A program made the translations under genes and the position numbers. The notes below the pieces were generated by a model. It was not told the origin of the DNA and made no database searches. It saw nothing but the letters and a program-made list of their open reading frames with translations. A stretch of DNA of 64,000 bases from Megalobrama amblycephala (taxonomy: Eukaryota > Chordata > Actinopteri > Cypriniformes > Xenocyprididae). The stretch is taken from assembly GCF_018812025.1 (NCBI RefSeq), contig NC_063045.1, positions 62,160,339 through 62,224,338 of the forward strand, in the 5' to 3' direction. The stretch's first letter is position 1. Every line of letters starts with the position of its first letter. Shown here one piece after another: positions 49,201-58,226 of the stretch.

Positions 49201-52200
49201 CAGCTCCACAGTGCTTCTTCAAGCTCAGCGGATTAAACGCACAATATCTGAAATGTGATTGTTGTTGATGCAGCGGTATGAGCGAGATCGAGGGCCGCCT
49301 GCCGCGGGCCAGACTGATTCTGCTCTGCCGGAATGAGGACGTGCTGAAGTGGATGAACACCTGTGATCACCTGATGTATCAGGCCCTCGTGGAGATCCTC
49401 ATCCCTGACGTTCTGAGACCCATTCCTAGTGAGTCTAGTTGTCCAGATAACATTAAGTGCCCCGTATCCGTCCGGTCCGCTGTGGTGTAAATCTAAATCT
49501 CTTTCTCTGCATTGGACAGGTGCCTTGACTCAAGCCATCCGTAATTTTGCCAAAAGCCTTGAGGGCTGGCTCACCAACGCCATGAGCAGCATTCCCCAGA
49601 GGATGATCCAGACCAAGGTAAGAGTTTTTGTTTTATTGCATTACTGCAATCTAAAGCGGTTGATAATGAACGTGGAAATCTCTTGCGCAGGTTTCCGCTG
49701 TTAGTGCCTTCGCTCAGACCCTCCGCAGATACACGTCTCTGAACCATCTGGCGCAGGCAGCACGTGCAGTCCTGCAAAACACCTCACAGATCAACCAGAT
49801 GCTCAGCGACCTCAACCGCGTGGACTTCGCCAATGTGCAGGTACGTCACGTGCTTAAAGGGATAGTTCACCCAAAAATGAAAATTCTGTCATTAACTCGC
49901 CCTCATGTCATTCCAAAGCCTTGGTTTGAAACACAAATGAAGATATTTTGAATGAAAACAGGTTTCTGTCCTTCCATTGAAAGGTAAGGTAATTTTAAAA
50001 GATCCGAAAATGTTATAAAGGTTTTATCCAAGAAGAGATACGATCACTTTAGATGGTGAACAGATTTGTTCAAGCACATACATGTGTATATATGCATGTG
50101 TCTCGATCATTGTTTAGATTAAAAAAAAGAAGAAGCTTAAATTAATTCTGCTCATCATATAAAATGATTCACAAGACTTGGATTAAACTGCTCAATTCAA
50201 ATGGATTTGATTTAAGATGCCTTTATAACCTTTTTTGAATCTTTCAATTTATGGACAGAAACCTCTCAGGTTTCATTTATTTGTGTTTTGAAGATTAAAG
50301 GATTAGTTCAGTTCAGAATTAAAATTTCCTGATAATTTACTCACCTCCATGTCATCTAAGATGTTCATGTCTTTCTTTCTTCAGTGGAAAAGAAATGAAG
50401 GAAAACATTCCAGGATTTTTCTCCATATAGTGGACTTCACTGGGGTTCAACGGGTTGAAGGTCCAAATGTCAGTTTCAGTGCAGCTTCAAAGAGCTCTAC
50501 ATGATCCCAGATGAGGAATAAGAGTCTTATCTAGAGAAACCATCGACCATTTTATTAAAAAAATAAACAATTATATACTTTTTAACCACAAATGCTCGTC
50601 TTGCACTGCTCTGTGATGCTCCACGCATGACGTAATCATGTTGGAAAGGTCAAGTGTGATGCAGGTGGAAGTACCGATCCAGTGTTTACAAAGCGAATGT
50701 CAAAGTCAAACGGCCTTTACAAAAAAAGGTAAAACAATGATGTCAGACGATTTTGAAGTTGGAGGAGAAAATGAGTTTTTCGCCCTACCGCGGTACTTCC
50801 GCCTACATCACGCGTGACCTTTCCAACATGATTACGTCATGCGTGGAGCATCACAGAGCAGTGCAAGACGAGCATTTGTGGTTAAAAAGTATATAATGTT
50901 TATTTTTTTAGAAAATGTCCGATGATTTCTCTAGATTAGACTCTTATTCCTCGTCTGGGATCATGTAGAGCTCTTTGAAGCTGCACTGAAACTGACATTT
51001 GGACCTTCAACCCGTTGAACCCCAGTGAAGTCCACTATATGGAGAAAAATCCTGGAATGATTTCCTCAAAAACCTTCAATTCTTTCCGACTGAAGAAAGA
51101 AAGACATGAACATCTTGGATGACATGAGGGTGAGTAAATTACAAGGAATTTTAATTTGAAAGTGAACTAATCCTTTAACCAAAGTCTTGTAGGTTTGGAA
51201 CAACATGAAGGCAGAAAAGTGACAGAATTTTAATATTTTGGTGAACTATCATTTTGGCCTTTTGTGCCACAGTTCTGAACATTGAACAAGTCTTTTGTAA
51301 GAGGTAATTGACTATGTTTACATGCAGTGATGGGAATAACGGCGTTATAAATAAACGTTTTTTTTACTTTTTTCAGTAACGAGTAATCAAACGAATTACT
51401 TTTTCTCCCGTTACAACGCCGTTACCGTTACTGGCAAAAAAAAAATGCCGCGTTACTATAATTGAGCTCACTGAAGCAGTTTTCATCCGAGTAAGCTCTC
51501 TCTCAGCCACAGGACCTGCAAAGTTTTTTTCTCTGGTGTGTGCTGCGGTTAGTCATACACAAATATAATTTTAAATTGATAATAACGATGCTCTGTGTGT
51601 GTCTGTGAGCATGCGAGCGAAGCGCGAGCTCAAACCAGAATACCCTTTATGACATGCTGGATCGAAAATATGTGAAATAAGTTTTTCTAGTCGACTAGTC
51701 ATTTAAGCCATTAGTTGACTAATCACATTTATATTAATTTAATTTCTTAAATACTGGAGAGAATAAACCTAATGATCGTAATATATAGCACCCAAGCGCA
51801 CGTATAAAGCTTGCCATAAAGAACCGGCAAAAGTAATAATTATGAATGTGACCAAAACAGCAAGGAGACATTTTAATTGTTTATTAATAAAGTAATGTTT
51901 TCTGAATCAGTGTCCGCTGTGAAGATGAAGCTGACATACTGACTCTCGTCATCTCCACATACTGGACGTGCCTAGAGAGAGAATGCACATTTCATCCGGA
52001 TTAGGCTACATAATCAGAGTAGCCTATTTCTTTTCGTTTTTAGATATTTCAAGCTTTCTATAGATATATTTCTCATGTCTGCGAGGCAAGCAGCCTATAC
52101 ACTGAGTTTGGGTTCATTTAGCCTATAAGTCGCGTTCCAGTTCACGCGCCAGTGATCGCGCCGGCGCCTGCCATTATTATATTGTCTGCTATATTTGCTT

Positions 52201-55200
52201 CTTATTTATTAAATCCATGCAATTGGTTGATGAAACATTGATTAAAATTAAGATACAAAACGAAATTCACTTTAAAGAAAGGATTTCTACAAAACAAAAC
52301 TTAATGAAGTGTTTAAAATCATGTCTGACCCACTCCATGTCTCCCGATATATTGCGTATCTTATGATGTATTCTGTCTCATGCTTTTCACTTTTCATAAT
52401 CAAGTAAAGGAATTTAAAACATAACATAAGACTATTTAAACATAAATATGAAACTACATTTTCTTTAATGGCTACCAACACGTATTGTACAGTGAAGAGA
52501 AATTTCATAAGCAAGAGCGGATCATGAGTCACGAGTCGGATCATGATTAATTTATTCTTATATTTAATATTAGGGGCATTCAAGTTATTTGACTTTTTTT
52601 TTTTTTTTTAAAGTAACGCAATAGTTACTTTCCCTGGTAATTAGTTACTTTTATAATGATGTAACTCAGTTACTAACTCCGTTACTATTTGTGAGAAGTA
52701 ACTAGTAACTATAACTAATTAAAGTAACGTGCCCAACACTGTTTACATGTGCACCAATAATAGCAATAATTAGTGTATGGACTAAGATGATACGAGCAAA
52801 CATCTTCACTCTGGTTTACATGAAATTAGCTGAGATTTGTGGTTATTTTACCGCCATTATTCGCACAGGCCAAATGCACAGCACTGATGATGAACTCACA
52901 TACAGTAGGTGTGTTAGCTCTTCCAGTGTTGCCAGTTCTTTGGCACACGCCTAAAAATGTCCCATGTTTTTTACCACTGCATTATATTCATGTCACACAA
53001 CTTTGTCAACATGAACTAAAAATGTGATGCCTTTTCCGCCATGTTTACATGAGGCAAATTTTAATCGCAGTATTGCCTAAATCTCATTATCATCTGTGCT
53101 GATGTTCTGACTTTGCTGATGACGTACAGGAGCAGGCCTCATGGGTGTGCCAGTGCGAAGAGGGCGTAGTTCAACGCCTTGAGCAGGACTTCAAGGCCAC
53201 CCTCCAGCAGCAGAGCTCCTTGGAACAGTGGGCTGCTTGGCTGGACAACGTGGTCACTGAAGTGCTCAAGCCGTACGAGGATAAACCCTCCCTCCCCAAA
53301 GCTGCACGCCAGTTCCTGCTCAAGTGGTCCTTCTACAGGCAAGACTGTGTTTCAATACTTTGTTTAATTGTGTGCGTTGGTACGTTTTACCAGTATTTAC
53401 CATACTTTCAATACTAAAAATAGTCTTATCTTCGGAACAATATGATATATTAGAACAAAGGGTCAACAGAGCTTTAAACTTGCATGTTTTGACTCTTACA
53501 GCTCTATGGTCATCAGAGATTTGACCCTTCGCAGCGCTGCAAGTTTCGGCTCTTTCCACTTGATCCGGCTGCTGTACGATGAGTACATGTTCTACCTGGT
53601 GGAGCACCGCGTCGCCCAGGCCACGGGAGAGACGCCCATCGGAGTTATGGGAGAGGTAATGCCCCAGTACTGTTTGTATAGCTCAGCATGAGCCGTAAAG
53701 AGCCGCGAAGTCAGTCTTTCTCTCTAATTGCCACTTCTTTGTGCCGCTGCAGTTTCAGGACCTGAACACCATGTCACCTGCCAACATCGACAAAGGTAAG
53801 CCCGCCAAAGCTCGGACTGCAAGCTGAGACCTCATTACACAGCGCTACGTAATTACAGTCCACAATAACAAGCACAGCCGCTTTAGACCAGTAGGGGGCT
53901 CTCGTCTGTTCTGTTTGTGTTCCTCCATCATAAGGTTTTATAAAGTTTGAAATATGGATAGTTTTCTTACAAAAAAATGCATCGCTTCACTTCAGAAGGC
54001 CTTTATTAACCCTCTGGAGCCGTTTGGATTATTTTTATGATGGATGGATGTGCTTTTTTAGGCTTCAAAATCTCAAGCCTCATTAAAGGGTTAGTTCACC
54101 CAAAAATGAAAATTCTGTCATTTATTACTCACCATCATGTGTAATGTGTAAGACCTTCCTTGATCTTCGGAACACAAATTAAGATATTTTTGATGAAATC
54201 CGATGGCTCAGTGAGGCCTGCAATATCAAGTGACTTACATTTTAGACACTAAATTGTCTGTTTCGCTTTATTTTGCCAACTAGAATAGTTCCAGCATTGT
54301 TTTGTGTCTCTGAGTAACACTTCCTGAATGAATCCGCCGTTTGAATGAATCGGTTGAATCTCAATGACTCACTCATTAACAGTGATTCGCTGCCACCTAC
54401 TGGCGGGTTTAATTTCACGTTTAAAGTGTGTTTTCATTTTAAAAACATTATTTATGCATCTGTAACTACTCTTGACTGATTAACTTTAATAAATCTTTAT
54501 TTAATATTTAATCTATAGTTATATAGTCCTACACTAGATTACAATTTCTGTACCTGAAAATCTCCTGCTTAAACCTTCATGAAAAACTTGAAAAGCACCA
54601 TTTATTTCATATATATGTTTGTTCTGTTGTATTTATTTGTGCTATTACTCATAATTTGATTATTTGTTACTATTTTATCACTTACTGTTTATTTGTCTAA
54701 CAATAATTAACATTTAAGTGAGTTAATATAGTAGCTTTTGATGTCATAACCCTATATATTAAGGTTACATGCATCAAAAACAATAACTATGCTTATTTTA
54801 TAGGCCCATTTTTTTTTGTTGTTGTTGTGGGGCAATTAAAAATTTGAACCACTGGCCCAACTGGGCCAGTAGAAAAAATCCTTAGCGTTGAGCCCTGTAA
54901 CTCCAATTGTGTTTATTTGCAAAAGATAGACAGATACATATAAGATGGCTTGAGGGTGAGTAAATCATGGGATAATTTTCATTTTTGGGTGAACTGTCCC
55001 TTTAAGGAATGGTGAAAGCTGAAGAGATTATTGGATATGGTCAGGGATAGGGATGATAAGATCATTCCACCAGCAAGGAACAGCGAATGTAAAGGTTCTT
55101 GAAATGATTTTGTGCCTGTTAATTGAAAACCAACATCTTGCTGTCCGATAGATGAGGTGAGCGAGATGGACAGCGATTTGGACGAGGAGATCGAGGAGTC

Positions 55201-55429
55201 GGACGAGCCGCTGGCCAAGCGGGAGAAAGCGGAGACCGAGGTGATTCAGGTGCTGCAGGTGGGCGCCATGGAGGACGGCAGCAGCGCGGTGGTGGGCGTC
55301 GTTCAGCCCAGCATGCTCAGCTCTTTGCCCCAGACCGCCGGCAATCACACCGAGCACATCCTCAGCTCGACCGGAACCAGCACCATCCGCCACTGCGGCA
55401 GCGTGGGAAACACGTACGCCTCGGTGTGA
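37161..55429 (+). CDS. rfx3: RFX3 regulatory factor X winged-helix transcription factor, complete (16 coding exons)
   Basis: The coding exons (listed separately) join in phase to 2298 nt, 765 residues plus TGA; human RFX3 is 749. Start: [10 protein letters not shown] with context GCGCCATGC, matching the human N-terminus. Residues 1-160 form a Gln/Val-rich activation region ([18 protein letters not shown]). Residues about 185-260 are the RFX winged-helix domain ([13 protein letters not shown] ... [14 protein letters not shown]), which binds X-box sites. Residues about 350-660 are the conserved B/C and dimerisation regions ([35 protein letters not shown]). An acidic [14 protein letters not shown] stretch and the terminus GNTYASV follow. 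[15 protein letters not shown] and this terminus fit RFX3 better than RFX2 or RFX1. RFX3 activates ciliogenesis genes and endocrine pancreas genes in the nucleus. Confidence 0.95.
37587..37678 (+). CDS. rfx3: rfx3 coding exon 2
   Basis: Acceptor TTTTCAG, donor GTGAGT, phase 0 in and phase 2 out. It encodes [19 protein letters not shown] and YTNGT, the VQ-rich signature of RFX1-3. Confidence 0.93.
37738..38430. mobile_element. Foldback element, CCCAAAAATAAAAATTAC arms
   Basis: The left arm (CTCGTGTCGTTCCAAACC, TTTCTTTCTTCTGTGG) is mirrored by the right arm (CCACGGAAGAAAGTAAG, GGTTTGGAACTACATGAG, TTTTCATTTTTGGGTT). The middle is unrelated unique-looking sequence. It lies in rfx3 intron after coding exon 2. 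Confidence 0.65.
38486..40172. mobile_element. AAAGGCCT...GGCCTTT element with an inner foldback transposon
   Basis: Outer ends: AAAGGCCTAATCACAACAAT and TTCTTGGTGCGAACGGGCCTT, the same family as 44205-45274. Inserted within it, about 38520-39943, is an element with ends AGGTGCATCCCAATG and TTTGGGACACATCT beside TATA. Its 38858-39260 and 39300-39690 arms are near-perfect inverted copies (ACCCTTCGCTGGGAGTTTGA versus TCAAACTCCCGGCGAAGGGT). Confidence 0.82.
40180..40680 (+). other. Non-repetitive block before rfx3 coding exon 3
   Basis: About 500 bp without repeat signature, immediately beyond the transposon nest and ending near the exon acceptor. It is a candidate conserved intronic element; open frames here do not resemble proteins. 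Confidence 0.35.
40765..41032 (+). CDS. rfx3: rfx3 coding exon 3
   Basis: Acceptor TTGGCAG, donor GTGAGC, phase 2 in and phase 0 out. It encodes [16 protein letters not shown] and [11 protein letters not shown], both close to human RFX3, and ends TTRASPAT. A fish-specific [12 protein letters not shown] insert is less conserved. Confidence 0.93.
41201..42164. mobile_element. hAT-like element, CAGTGCTTCCCACA termini
   Basis: The left end CAGTGCTTCCCACATGTTT and the right end CTATGTGTGGGAAGCACTG form 14-bp or longer inverted repeats. The interior is non-coding, with a GC-rich patch at 41810-41940. Flanking TTTGTATA/TTATATAC is only a weak target duplication. Confidence 0.82.
42165..44028 (+). 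other. rfx3 intron, AT-rich with decayed repeat ends
   Basis: TTAGGGCTGTCAAGCGATTA at 42332 is a lone hAT-type end without a visible partner. 43640-43990 is unique-looking intron before coding exon 4 with no recognised feature. Confidence 0.45.
44029..44103 (+). CDS. rfx3: rfx3 coding exon 4
   Basis: 25 codons, phase 0 at both ends, acceptor CTATCAG, donor GTAAGT. It encodes [20 protein letters not shown], the segment leading into the DNA-binding domain. Confidence 0.93.
44205..45274. mobile_element. AAGGCCGTTCACACCAAG element with nested insertion
   Basis: Ends AAGGCCGTTCACACCAAG and CTTGGTGTGAACAGGCCTTT. The middle (about 44305-44670) is a separate element bounded by TATATCAGCCACAATATCGG and TCGGCCAATATATCGGTTAT. 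The phrase GACAGCCAATCAGAATCCAT is shared with the copy at 38486-40172. Confidence 0.8.
45613..45794 (+). CDS. rfx3: rfx3 coding exon 5: winged-helix domain
   Basis: Acceptor TTCACAG, donor GTAAAA, phase 0 in and phase 2 out. It encodes most of the RFX DNA-binding domain ([13 protein letters not shown] ... [12 protein letters not shown]). Confidence 0.95.
45875..45994 (+). CDS. rfx3: rfx3 coding exon 6: end of winged helix
   Basis: Phase 2 in and out, acceptor TTTTAG, donor [25 protein letters not shown] completes the DNA-recognition wing. Only 80 bp of intron separate it from the previous exon. Confidence 0.95.
46102..46226 (+). CDS. rfx3: rfx3 coding exon 7
   Basis: Phase 2 in and phase 1 out, acceptor CTCTAG, donor GTAAAC. 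It encodes a variable linker and [10 protein letters not shown], conserved in RFX1-3. Confidence 0.93.
46316..46428 (+). CDS. rfx3: rfx3 coding exon 8
   Basis: Phase 1 in and phase 0 out, acceptor ATCAG, donor GTCAGT. It encodes [13 protein letters not shown] and [12 protein letters not shown] at the start of the conserved central region. Confidence 0.93.
46443..46757. mobile_element. Short MITE, TAGGGCCCTATGA ends
   Basis: TAGGGCCCTATGATTTCAG on the left is mirrored by TTTCATAGGGCCTTA on the right. The interior is AT-rich and non-coding. It is in the intron after coding exon 8. Confidence 0.65.
46980..47824. mobile_element. hAT element, CAGTGTTGGGG termini, 8-bp target duplication
   Basis: The ends CAGTGTTGGGGTAACGC and AAGTAACTTTCCCCAACACTG are inverted. 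Flanks ACCATAAT and ACCGTAAT match at 7 of 8 positions. No intact transposase. Confidence 0.9.
47825..49069 (+). other. rfx3 intron, no recognised feature
   Basis: AT-rich with short open frames only. The acceptor for coding exon 9 lies at its end. Confidence 0.45.
49070..49185 (+). CDS. rfx3: rfx3 coding exon 9
   Basis: Phase 0 in and phase 2 out, acceptor ACATTCAG, donor GTGCGT. It encodes [20 protein letters not shown]. Confidence 0.94.
49274..49428 (+). CDS. rfx3: rfx3 coding exon 10
   Basis: Phase 2 in and phase 1 out, acceptor GATGCAG, donor GTGAGT. It encodes [13 protein letters not shown] and [17 protein letters not shown]. Confidence 0.94.
49520..49617 (+). CDS. rfx3: rfx3 coding exon 11
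   Basis: Phase 1 in and phase 0 out, acceptor TGGACAG, donor GTAAGA. It encodes [20 protein letters not shown]. Confidence 0.95.
49691..49840 (+). CDS. rfx3: rfx3 coding exon 12
   Basis: 50 codons, phase 0 at both ends, acceptor TGCGCAG, donor GTACGT. It encodes [20 protein letters not shown] and ends RVDFANVQ. It is nearly invariant across RFX1-3. Confidence 0.96.
49854..51255. mobile_element. TTAA element split by a hairpin TTAA element
   Basis: Outer: TTAA-AGGGATAGTTCACCC at 49854 and the decayed right end TTTTGGTGAACTATC near 51235. Inner, 50295-51178: TTAA-flanked AGGATTAGTTCAG ... GTGAACTAATCCT with two arms of roughly 430 bp in inverted orientation (GGACTTCACTGGGGTTCAAC versus GTTGAACCCCAGTGAAGTCC). 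The inner family also forms the outer layer at 22960-24526. Confidence 0.88.
51325..52741. mobile_element. 1.4-kb hAT element with perfect 8-bp target duplication TTTACATG
   Basis: The ends CAGTGATGGGAATAACGGCG and AAGTAACGTGCCCAACACTG are inverted. TTTACATG flanks both sides (51317-51324 and 52742-52749). The interior shares 52040-52260 with the hAT remnant at 30437-31669. No intact transposase ORF. Confidence 0.93.
53130..53338 (+). CDS. rfx3: rfx3 coding exon 13, followed by a GC donor
   Basis: Phase 0 in and phase 2 out, acceptor GTACAG. It encodes [20 protein letters not shown] to LLKWSFY. The exon must end at CTACAG to keep KWSFYSSMV intact, so the intron begins GCAAGA, a non-canonical GC-AG intron. 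No GT nearby restores the frame and the conserved sequence. Confidence 0.94.
53502..53655 (+). CDS. rfx3: rfx3 coding exon 14: dimerisation region
   Basis: Phase 2 in and phase 0 out, acceptor CTTACAG, donor GTAATG. It encodes [20 protein letters not shown] and [15 protein letters not shown]. Confidence 0.96.
53753..53795 (+). CDS. rfx3: rfx3 coding exon 15 (43 bp)
   Basis: A tiny exon, phase 0 in and phase 1 out, acceptor GCTGCAG, donor GTAAGC. It encodes [14 protein letters not shown], parallel to human FGDLNAVSPGNLDK. Confidence 0.92.
54083..55006. mobile_element. TTAA foldback element carrying a CAGGGCTC-family insertion
   Basis: TTAA-AGGGTTAGTTCACCC on the left and GGGTGAACTGTCCCT-TTAA on the right. 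Positions 54222-54897 are a left-truncated copy of the 15057-15924 element (AATATCAAGTGACTTAC to TTAGCGTTGAGCCCTG). Confidence 0.85.
55152..55429 (+). CDS. rfx3: rfx3 last coding exon
   Basis: Acceptor CCGATAG, phase 1 in. It encodes the acidic segment [25 protein letters not shown], and the C-terminus TEHILSST ... GNTYASV before TGA at 55427-55429. The human end SEHIVTSTQTIRQCSATGNT shows the same layout. Confidence 0.94.
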
Positions 55430-56632
55430 AAGTCTACGCCATCCCTTTGTTTCTCTCTCATCCCATCAATCTCTTTCAGTTCTGTCTGCGAGACATCCAT
55501 TCTTATCCTCGGATCGGAAAACACGACGCTTTGTCCGACACACAGCTTGAGGATTCGACGAGATGCTGATTGTAAAGTTTAAAGCCCTGATGTTAATAGA
55601 AATCTCAAATCCAAGCCACTAGTTCCACCAGGGAACGATACCATTTGCCTAGTCCATATTTATCACTTCTCTATTACTGTACTGGTCATTGTTTACAGTT
55701 TTGTTTAGAACATGTAATTGGCCAAATGTTGCTTGCTGTTTGGTTAGGGAGTGGAAAGTCTCGCTGTATAACTGTGCTGCTATAATCGAAGCAGGCTAGA
55801 CAACTTGTACTGAACGTAATGAGCTTGCCTTTTCACCTTCTTTGCAGTCTGAGTGTTTCCAATTGCCTTCTGTTTGTAGATTTAGTCGTTCGGTAGCTTG
55901 AAGAGGAGGAGTTTTCGTCATTGTACATATATGCTGCATGTGCGAACCGTGTTGTGGGTCTTGGAGTTTTAGTTTTTTTGTACCGATTGGACCAAAAACA
56001 CAAGAGTGAGAGACGACCGGCTGTCCTTCGTTGCCTCTCTGCAGAGCGAATGTCAGGGATTTTATGTACCTCGGGTTCATCTTAGTGCCTTAACCCAAAC
56101 AACAGCTTTTCATTTCGTCTGAACTGGTGAAGCGACACTGCGTTTGTACTGAAAACCACACCGCCAGAGAATATTCATAATCTCGCGTAGACATCTGTCA
56201 CGCTGGATTTGTGATCCGACTCAGATCGCCATGAACATTCATGGATCGTGGTTTGGCTTGCGCTGTAACGCGCATCTGTTTCCGCTCCCTATCCGACGTC
56301 AAGGCCCGTTTGTGTGCGAAAGTGTGAATTTGGCCGAGGTGTTTGTTACGTGTGTATCTTGTCGCCCTACCTCACGCCGGCGCCGCCGGTCTTAGACACA
56401 AGTCCTGACGGAAATGTGTTTGTTCTTTGCTGACCCGTCATTTTTAATTTCACATCGGTTGCCCTCCAATCACAAGTCAATATTTGTATCGTGGACCAAA
56501 AGTTGATAAATATCTATATTGGTATAGAAGTATATGATGATAAAGAGTTTATACATTGGGTCTCATTCAGTTTGATTTGTTTTTAAAAACATTGACGATT
56601 TACGACAGGAACTATTTTTGTTTCATAAATGT

Positions 56633-58226
56633 CCCAGCTAACAAAAATATGTTCTGAGAACATTACGCTTGAGCTACGAAAACGTTATTTCAAAATGTTT
56701 TAAAAACTTTTTCTCGGTTATGCGAATGTTAAGCGAACATTCCATTCTTTAAACATTATGGGAACGTGCTAGCATGCTAAATAGTGCTTATGCATTACGA
56801 AGTTGTTCCCTCGATTTATAAATCATGCACACGATTTAGTATGTCGAGGGAATGAAATAGTAAATTGTGGAAACTAATTTGTAGATTGTGCGCACGATTA
56901 ACTTTTTTTTTTTTCTGCATGTCATATGCGGGGCTCCGTACTTTTGAATGTTCTCGGAATGTTCCGTAACAAGTAGTAACATTTAAAAAAAAAAAAAAAC
57001 GTTATAAGTTTCATCAGAAAAAAACCTTACAAAAACGATTTATGGATTACGGAGCCCCGCACATGACATGCAGGGGGAAAAAATTAAGTTGTGCACACGA
57101 TTCTTTCCCTCGATTTGCTAAAATGTGCGCTCGATTTACTAATTCGTTCTCGATTTGCTAAAATGTGCGCACGATTTACTAATTCGTTCTCGATTTGCTA
57201 AAATGTGCGCACGATTTACTAATTCGTTCTCGATTTGCTAAAATGTGCGCTCGATTTACTAATTCGTTCTCGATTTACTAAAATGTGCGCACGATTTACT
57301 AATTCGTTCTCGATTTGCTAAAATGTGCGCACGATTTACTAATTCGTTCTCGATTTGCTAAAATGTGCGCACGATTTACTAATTCGTTCTCGATTTGCTA
57401 AAATGTGCGCACGATTTACTAATTAGTTCTCGATTTGCTAAAATGTGCGCACGATTTACTAATTAGTTCTCGATTTGTTAAAATGTGTGCACGATTTACT
57501 AATTAGTTCTCGATTTGTTAAAATGTGCACATGATTTACTAATTCGTTCTCGATTTGCTAAAATGTGCGCACGATTTACTAATTCGTTCTCGATTTGCTA
57601 AAATGTGCGCACGATTTACTAATTAGTTCTCGATTTGCTAAAATGTGCGCACGATTTACTAATTAGTTCTCGATTTGTTAAAATGTGTGCACGATTTACT
57701 AATTAGTTCTCGATTTGTTAAAATGTGCACATGATTTACTAATTCGTTCTCGATTTGCTAAAATGTGCGCACGATTTACTAATTCGTTCTCGATTTGCTA
57801 AAATGTGCGCACGATTTACTAATTAGTTCTCGATTTGCTAAAATGTGCGCACGATTTACTAATTAGTTCTCGATTTGTTAAAATGTGCACATGATTTACT
57901 AATTCGTTCTCGATTTGCTAAAATGTGCGCACGATTTACTAATTCGTTCTCGATTTGCTAAAATGTGCGCACGATTTACTAATTAGTTCTCGATTTGCTA
58001 AAATGTGCGCACGATTTACTAATTAGTTCTCGATTTGTTAAAATGTGCGCACGATTTAGCCTTCTTTTTTTTCTGGCATATCATGTGCAGGGCTCCGTAA
58101 TGGATAATATTTTTGTGCTAGCATCTAGAGAACATTTTTAATGACCAGATAACTTTGCACGAACGTTCTATTACCGTTACTGGAACTTTGAGAGAACGTT
58201 CTGAGAACGTTCCCTGTTAGCTGGGG
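56633..58226. mobile_element. CCCAGCTAACA-ended element in the rfx3 3' UTR with nested satellite-bearing element
   Basis: Outer inverted ends are CCCAGCTAACAAAAATATG and ACGTTCCCTGTTAGCTGGGG. Inside, GGAGCCCCGCACATGACATG at 57050 and CATATCATGTGCAGGGCTCC at 58076 face each other and bracket the 40-bp satellite. A third copy of this end (GCATGTCATATGCGGGGCTC) lies at 56917. Confidence 0.8.
57110..58058. repeat. 40-bp satellite, about 24 units, in rfx3 3' UTR
   Basis: The unit is 40 bp and contains TTCGTTCTCGATTTGCTAAA and GTGCGCACGATTTACT. Variants (TTAGTTCT, GATTTGTTA, GTGCACATG) recur in the same order, making a 160-200 bp higher-order pattern between 57340 and 58058. Most units carry the 8-bp palindrome GTGCGCAC. 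Confidence 0.96.

Noticed and set aside
37161..55429. Assignment to rfx1 or rfx2 instead of rfx3
   Set aside because: [23 protein letters not shown], the acidic C-terminal stretch and the GNTY terminus agree with RFX3. RFX2 lacks this terminus, and the glis3 neighbour also supports rfx3.
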